A DNA stretch of 64,000 bases from Agrobacterium sp. a22-2 (GTDB taxonomy: Bacteria; Pseudomonadota; Alphaproteobacteria; Rhizobiales; Rhizobiaceae). Shown here piece by piece: positions 59,497 to 64,000 of this stretch. Below the pieces are notes generated by a model. The model was not told the DNA's origin. It saw nothing but the letters and a program-made list of their open reading frames with translations, and made no database searches. Location: assembly GCF_012276985.1 (NCBI RefSeq), contig NZ_JAAXMM010000001.1:558001-622000 (forward strand), read 5' to 3'. The position numbers and the translations under genes are program-made. Numbering within the stretch: position 1 is the first letter of the stretch; every line of letters begins with the position of its first letter.

Positions 59497-60980
59497 ACTC
59501 CGCTGGATTTCAGTTCCATGGCATCAAGCGCCGCCGCCAGCCGCCGCTCTTCGTTGTAATAGCGGGCGCGATCCCAGAAATTCGGCTTGCCGATGCCCGT
59601 CGACATATGGTGGCCGATGATCTTGCCGTTCATATCCTCGCCGTCCATTTCGTAGCGCATCAGATCCTGGGTGACGATCACGTCGCCCTCCATGCCGATG
59701 ACTTCGGTAATGTGCGTTATACGGCGGGAACCGTCGCGCAGGCGGGCCGCCTGGATAATGACATCGACGGAACCGGCAATGATCTCGCGCACCGTCTTGG
59801 CCGGCAGGGTAAAACCGCCCATGGCGATCATCGATTCCATGCGGCTCAGGCATTCGCGCGGCGTATTGGCATGGATCGTACCCATCGAGCCATCGTGGCC
59901 GGTGTTCATCGCCTGCAGCAGGTCGAAGACTTCCGGTCCGCGCACTTCGCCGACGATGATGCGTTCGGGGCGCATACGCAGGCAGTTCTTGACGAGATCG
60001 CGCATGGTGATCTCGCCTTCGCCTTCGATATTCGGCGGACGGGTTTCGAGCCGCACCACATGGGGCTGTTGCAGTTGCAGTTCGGCGGTGTCTTCGCAGG
60101 TGATGATGCGCTCGTCGGCATCGATATAGCGGGTCAGGCAGTTGAGCAGCGTGGTCTTGCCCGAGCCGGTGCCGCCGGAAATGACCACGTTGCAGCGGAC
60201 ACGCCCGATGATCTGCAGGACATCGGCGCCTTCCGGCGTGATCGCCCCAAACTTCACCAGCTGGTCGAGATTGAGCTTGTCCTTCTTGAACTTACGAATC
60301 GTCAGCGCCGGACCGTCGATGGCGAGCGGTGGTGCGATGACGTTGACGCGCGAGCCGTCCGGCAGACGCGCGTCGCAGATCGGGCTCGATTCGTCGACTC
60401 GACGGCCGACCTGGCTGACGATGCGCTGGCAGATGGACAAAAGCTGGCTATTGTCGCGGAAGCGGATGTCGGATTCGATGGTCTTGCCGGCGACTTCGAT
60501 GAAGGTCTGTCCGGACCCGTTGACCATGATATCGGAAATGTCGTCGCGGGCCAGAAGCGGCTCCAGCGGTCCGTAGCCCAAAACGTCGTTGCAGATGTCT
60601 TCGAGCAGTTCTTCCTGCTCGGAAATCGACATGGCGAAATTCTTGATCGTGATGATGTCGTTGACGATATCACGGATTTCTTCGCGGGCGCTTTCACCGT
60701 CGAGCTTGGCCAACTGTGACAGATCGATCGTGTCGATCAGTGCCGAGAAGACCTGGCTCTTGGTGTCGTAATAGTCCTGGGTGCGGGCCTGACGCTTGCG
60801 GGCCGGCGTCTGCATCGGTGGCGGCTGCACCTGCTGGCGCGCCGCACCCTCCTCGCGAACGATCTCGGAGACGCTTTCCGTTCTTTGAGGAGCGGGAGCA
60901 ACCGGCGCCGACAGGGTCGGCGGGACCGTTGCCCCACCACCCGCTTTGCCGAAACCATCACTTCCACGTTTACCGAACAT
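59493..60980 (-). CDS. cpaF: CpaF/TadA pilus assembly ATPase
   Basis: This 495-residue secretion ATPase has an N-terminal linker (about 1-75, proline/glutamine-rich), Walker [14 protein letters not shown], the Asp box [13 protein letters not shown], Walker [12 protein letters not shown] and the His box [13 protein letters not shown]. It powers Flp pilin export. It is preceded by cpaE and followed by tadB with a 4-bp overlap. Confidence 0.95.
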   Translation of the reverse strand: MFGKRGSDGFGKAGGGATVPPTLSAPVAPAPQRTESVSEIVREEGAARQQVQPPPMQTPARKRQARTQDYYDTKSQVFSALIDTIDLSQLAKLDGESAREEIRDIVNDIITIKNFAMSISEQEELLEDICNDVLGYGPLEPLLARDDISDIMVNGSGQTFIEVAGKTIESDIRFRDNSQLLSICQRIVSQVGRRVDESSPICDARLPDGSRVNVIAPPLAIDGPALTIRKFKKDKLNLDQLVKFGAITPEGADVLQIIGRVRCNVVISGGTGSGKTTLLNCLTRYIDADERIITCEDTAELQLQQPHVVRLETRPPNIEGEGEITMRDLVKNCLRMRPERIIVGEVRGPEVFDLLQAMNTGHDGSMGTIHANTPRECLSRMESMIAMGGFTLPAKTVREIIAGSVDVIIQAARLRDGSRRITHITEVIGMEGDVIVTQDLMRYEMDGEDMNGKIIGHHMSTGIGKPNFWDRARYYNEERRLAAALDAMELKSSGV

Positions 60981-61014
60981 AAGGACAATCCACTTTGTCG
61001 TAAGACCCCAGGGT

Positions 61015-62304
61015 CTATTTCTTGCTCAGAAGCCCGAGCATTTTTCCAAGTCCGCTTTTCTTGGCCTTCTTGGCCGCTGCCCGGCCCGTCACGATATGTG
61101 CGATCTGGGCAAAGGTTTCGGCGGTCGGAGACTTTGCGTCGATTTCGGAGATCATGCGGCCGCTATTGGCCGCGTTGCCGAAGAGTTGGGTATCAAAGGG
61201 TATTATGGCGATCGGCTCGATTTCCAACGGCTCGAAGAAATCAGCCGGGGCGATTTCCGGACGCTTGGGCATCCCGACCTGATTGAGGATGAAATGCGGG
61301 GGCTTATCGTTCGGCCTGAGCTTCTTCAGCGCATCCACCAGGTTCTTGGCATTGCGCAGATTGGCCAGATCGGGGACACAGGTGATCACCACTTCGTCGG
61401 CATCCGACAGCACCATTCTGGTCCAGTCCGACCAGAGATGCGGCACGTCGAGCACCGTGACCGGCGCACTGCGCTGCAGCACCTCGAGAACCGGCTGGAA
61501 GGCACCGCGATCGAAATCGTAGGCGCGGTCGAGCAGGGACGGCGCCGCCAGGAGCGACAGGTGCTGGGAGCAGGTCGTCAGCAGGCGATCCAGAAAGACC
61601 TCGTCCAGACGTTCCGGCGCAAAAACCGCCTCGGCGATGCCGGTGGCGGGATCCTGGTCGAAATCGATGTTGGCCGTGCCATAGGGCAGGTCGAGATCGG
61701 CGAGGATGGTTTCGGAGGCAAACAGGCTCGATATGCCGAAGGCGCAGTTGTGGGCGATGGTGGACGAGCCGACACCGCCCTTGGCGCCGATGAAGGCGAT
61801 GCTGCGGCCCAGAGGCTCGGATTCCGGATCGACGAAGATGGTCGAAATCGCCGCCATGATATCCGCCATGGACACCGGTGCGACCATATATTCGGAAATG
61901 CCGCTGCGGATCAGGTCCCGGTAGAGCGGAATGTCGTTGTAGCGACCGAGCACGATGACGCGGGTGGTGGGATCGCAGACCTCTGCGAGTGGTGCCAATT
62001 CCTGTAGCAGGCTTGATGGCTCGCAATCGGTTTCGAGTATGATCAGATTGGGCGTCGGCGCCGACGAGAACATATTGGCGGCCGCGGCAATGCTGCCGCT
62101 GGTGATCCTCAAGGTGACCTTGGCCATCCGGCGATCATGGGCGCATTGCTCCATGACGCGATGAACCGATTCCGAGACGCAGAAGGCATGAACGGAAATA
62201 CGCGGAAGCGGGCGCAGGCTGTCCAGATCGCCGGTTTTCACCGTCTCGTCCGCGCGACCGCCCTGGCCGGACCCGGTCTCTATATCGTATTCGATCGCAC
62301 TCAT
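61015..62304 (-). CDS. cpaE: CpaE/TadZ localisation protein
   Basis: This 429-residue protein has an atypical receiver-like N-terminal domain and a ParA/MinD-type ATPase fold (GAKGGVGSSTIAHNCAF, deviant Walker A with the signature lysine). TadZ/CpaE proteins place the pilus machine at the cell pole. The C terminus is Lys-rich (KKAKKSGLGKMLGLLSKK). It lies between cpaD and cpaF, as in other alphaproteobacterial tad loci. Confidence 0.92.
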   Translation of the reverse strand: MSAIEYDIETGSGQGGRADETVKTGDLDSLRPLPRISVHAFCVSESVHRVMEQCAHDRRMAKVTLRITSGSIAAAANMFSSAPTPNLIILETDCEPSSLLQELAPLAEVCDPTTRVIVLGRYNDIPLYRDLIRSGISEYMVAPVSMADIMAAISTIFVDPESEPLGRSIAFIGAKGGVGSSTIAHNCAFGISSLFASETILADLDLPYGTANIDFDQDPATGIAEAVFAPERLDEVFLDRLLTTCSQHLSLLAAPSLLDRAYDFDRGAFQPVLEVLQRSAPVTVLDVPHLWSDWTRMVLSDADEVVITCVPDLANLRNAKNLVDALKKLRPNDKPPHFILNQVGMPKRPEIAPADFFEPLEIEPIAIIPFDTQLFGNAANSGRMISEIDAKSPTAETFAQIAHIVTGRAAAKKAKKSGLGKMLGLLSKK

Positions 62305-62350
62305 TGTTCTATCCTGACTTCATAGTTCCCGAACAACCCCAAGCATCAAG

Positions 62351-63088
62351 CTAGTCCGAGGCGGTCTCCGAGCCTTCGCGATAGAGCCCGATCACGGTGG
62401 CGCGTCGCGTCGCGTCGATCGGGGTCATACCGCGTGGTGCCACGAGATCCATGGGGTTGGCGATCTGGGCTGCGAGATTGTTCTGGCTGGCGCAGCCGAA
62501 ATTGTGCCAGTTGCGGTTCATCATCGTGTCATTGGCCAGATCTTCCGGCCACTCGCCGCACTGGCTGGTCACGGCGGTCGTCGCCACGTAACTCAAACGA
62601 ACGGGTGCCGCGTCACCGGTGGCGCCTGCAGCGTAGCCGGTTTCGACGATCCGGGCGGCCGAGACGCCCTTGTTGGCCAGGAGCTTGCGAATTTCGCGGC
62701 TCATCTGCGAGGCGGCAGCGGAATTGGCCGAGCCCTGGGGCACCATGATCTGCACATTGCCGGAAGAACTGGCGACATAGTCCTGGGCAAAGCCGGAAAT
62801 CGCATCCCGCGTGCCCGTCGTCAGTTTCCGGTCACCGGATGCCATAGGAATATCCAGAGTATGCTCGACTTCGGTCAGCACGATGGGATGGCGGGTGCGA
62901 TAGTCGTCCGGGATCGAGCCGGTCGACATGCCGTCCCTGGTTCCGCAACCTGTCAGCACGGCAGCCGCCGCCAACGCCGCGCCGGCCAGAAAGACCTGCC
63001 TCAGGTTCGAGGTGCGGAAAGTCGCTTTGGTGACACGCATGGAACGAAGACCTTCTGCCGGTTCGGGCGCGATTTTATGAGTGTTCAT
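62351..63088 (-). CDS. cpaD: CpaD pilus assembly lipoprotein
   Basis: This 245-residue protein is a CpaD family outer-membrane lipoprotein with a lipobox VLTGC at Cys48. Its C-terminal CpaD domain includes SAARIVETGYAAGA, CGEWPEDLAND and NFGCASQNNLAAQIANPMDL. The start at 63088 is chosen because GGAG is well spaced there; an ATG six codons earlier overlaps the cpaC stop. It helps the CpaC secretin. Confidence 0.9.
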   Translation of the reverse strand: MNTHKIAPEPAEGLRSMRVTKATFRTSNLRQVFLAGAALAAAAVLTGCGTRDGMSTGSIPDDYRTRHPIVLTEVEHTLDIPMASGDRKLTTGTRDAISGFAQDYVASSSGNVQIMVPQGSANSAAASQMSREIRKLLANKGVSAARIVETGYAAGATGDAAPVRLSYVATTAVTSQCGEWPEDLANDTMMNRNWHNFGCASQNNLAAQIANPMDLVAPRGMTPIDATRRATVIGLYREGSETASD

Positions 63089-63102
63089 CTTCGGGCTCCG
63101 GT

Positions 63103-64000
63103 TCATTTGTAGATAAACCCGACGGCGCCGTGATACTGGCCAGTGACTGCTTCCTTGCGGCCGTAGACCTTGTTGACGCGATTGAGGAAGTACATTGCGG
63201 CATCGTTTTCCGCGTTGAAATTGTCGTCCGGACGAGCCAGCTTGTTGCGGGCCACGGGACGGACCAGATATGGCGTGGCGATGATGACCAGTTCGGTCTC
63301 GTTGCGGACGAAGTCCTTGCTGCGGAATAGGGTGCCGAAGATCGGGATCTTCGACAGGCCCGGCAGGCCGGACATGGCCTGGCGGATATTGTCCTGAACG
63401 AGGCCGGCGATGACGATCGAGCCGCCGGATGGCAGTTCGACGGTTGTCGAGGCTTCGCGCTTGCGGATCGACAGATAGGTCGAGCCGGGGATATCCGCAT
63501 ATGAGTTGCCGGTCACAGCCGAACCCTCGTAGGTCGGTTCTGAAACGTTCGTTTCGATCTTCAGGCTGATGCGGCCGGCCGAAAGGACCACAGGCCGAAA
63601 GTTCAGCTCAATACCGTAATCCACGGTCTCCGTGGTTCGAGTGACAGTTGTCTCACCAGTTTCATCGTCGGTATCAATTTCCTGCTCTGCCGCCAGCCTG
63701 AATTCACCGCCAACGTAGAACTTCGCCTGTTCGCCGGAAATGGCCGTCAGGCTCGGTTCGGCCAGGGTCTTCATGACACCCGCCTGCTCCATGGCATTGA
63801 CATAGGCGCTGATTCCGAAGTTGCCGATCGTCTTCGATATCGACGCCGTGCCGCCCACATCGACGGCATTGCCAAGGTTCGACGGATTCGCATAGCTGAT
63901 GCCGCTCGTGCCGTCGGAAGCTGTCGCACTGACCCCCAGTTGCTTCAGCACCTGCCGGCTGACTTCCGCCACCGTGACTTTCAACGTCACCTGGTCTTCA
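63103..64000 (-). CDS. cpaC: CpaC/RcpA outer-membrane secretin, 3' part only
   Basis: This is the C-terminal 298 residues of a tad secretin, and the frame stays open through the window end, so the N terminus lies beyond 64000. It contains the secretin core DQVTLKVTVAEVSRQVLKQLG, SFVNAM-type middle, PSGGSIVIAGLVQDN and the closing MSGLPGLSKIPIFGTLFRS typical of bacterial secretins. It forms the outer-membrane channel for the Flp pilus. Its stop overlaps a possible cpaD start. Confidence 0.93.
   Translation of the reverse strand, partial: EDQVTLKVTVAEVSRQVLKQLGVSATASDGTSGISYANPSNLGNAVDVGGTASISKTIGNFGISAYVNAMEQAGVMKTLAEPSLTAISGEQAKFYVGGEFRLAAEQEIDTDDETGETTVTRTTETVDYGIELNFRPVVLSAGRISLKIETNVSEPTYEGSAVTGNSYADIPGSTYLSIRKREASTTVELPSGGSIVIAGLVQDNIRQAMSGLPGLSKIPIFGTLFRSKDFVRNETELVIIATPYLVRPVARNKLARPDDNFNAENDAAMYFLNRVNKVYGRKEAVTGQYHGAVGFIYK

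Noticed and set aside
57811..59559. Plus-strand frame of 582 codons
   Set aside because: It is antisense to tadC and tadB, which have clear T2SS-F domains.
1..64000. CRISPR array or intact prophage
   Set aside because: No regularly spaced repeats, Cas genes, integrase or phage structural genes were seen.

Overview
The window is a gene-dense, GC-rich chromosomal (or chromid) segment from an alphaproteobacterium, most likely a Rhizobiaceae member (Agrobacterium/Rhizobium/Ciceribacter/Shinella type). The reasons are the nirK-nirV-nnrR / nnrS / hemN / norEFCBQD gene set and its order, the Rhizobiales-style tad/cpa pilus operon, a TctCBA transporter beside an IlvD/EDD dehydratase, and many short ATGA-overlapping operons. 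The species call is inference from gene content; no rRNA, tRNA, CRISPR array or intact mobile element is seen.

Layout. 1-400: degraded insertion-sequence debris (frameshifted ISL3-type transposase tail and an IS21-like end). 425-7752: LacI repressor, Gfo/Idh/MocA dehydrogenase, sugar isomerase/epimerase and a complete carbohydrate ABC importer. 8014-13360: accessory genes (GMC oxidoreductase; exported alpha/beta hydrolase with a divergent OhrR-like sensor; SDR plus NTF2-like pair with a LysR regulator). 13477-21238: LacI/GntR-type repressor and a TctCBA importer with DHDPS-family, IlvD/EDD and RraA-like enzymes, a likely sugar-acid catabolic operon. 21373-23116: DUF1761-like fragment, enoyl-CoA hydratase and its divergent HxlR regulator. 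23483-28228: pseudoazurin, then a leftward operon of methyltransferase and BtuDCF-type ABC importer behind a clear cobalamin riboswitch. 28506-34840: LysR regulator, AldA-like dehydrogenase, enolase-superfamily enzyme, GMC oxidoreductase and 3-hydroxyisobutyrate-dehydrogenase-like enzyme.

34879-50614 is the centrepiece: a denitrification and nitric-oxide island. nirK-nirV-nnrR run leftward; nnrS is divergent; a DUF2249 / 12-TM membrane protein / double DUF2249 / DUF59 operon lies back to back with hemN; then norD, norQ, norB, norC, norF and norE run leftward; last come a 51-residue membrane protein, a hemerythrin-like protein and NnrU running rightward. Seven TTG-N8-CAA palindromes (Crp/Fnr-NnrR type) sit in front of these units, including one before the distant pseudoazurin gene. 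Together they predict nitrite to NO to N2O with electron delivery by pseudoazurin, NO sensing by the encoded Crp/Fnr regulator, anaerobic haem synthesis by HemN, and several poorly characterised NO-response accessories. No nar, nap or nos genes are in the window.

50674-57325 holds an orphan HWE-type histidine kinase, a small secreted protein, an NlpC/P60 peptidase, a MarR-like protein, an M17 aminopeptidase, a TadD-like lipoprotein and a LysE exporter. 57472-64000 is the tad/cpa type IV pilus operon (tadC, tadB, cpaF, cpaE, cpaD and the 3' part of cpaC), read leftward and cut by the window end.
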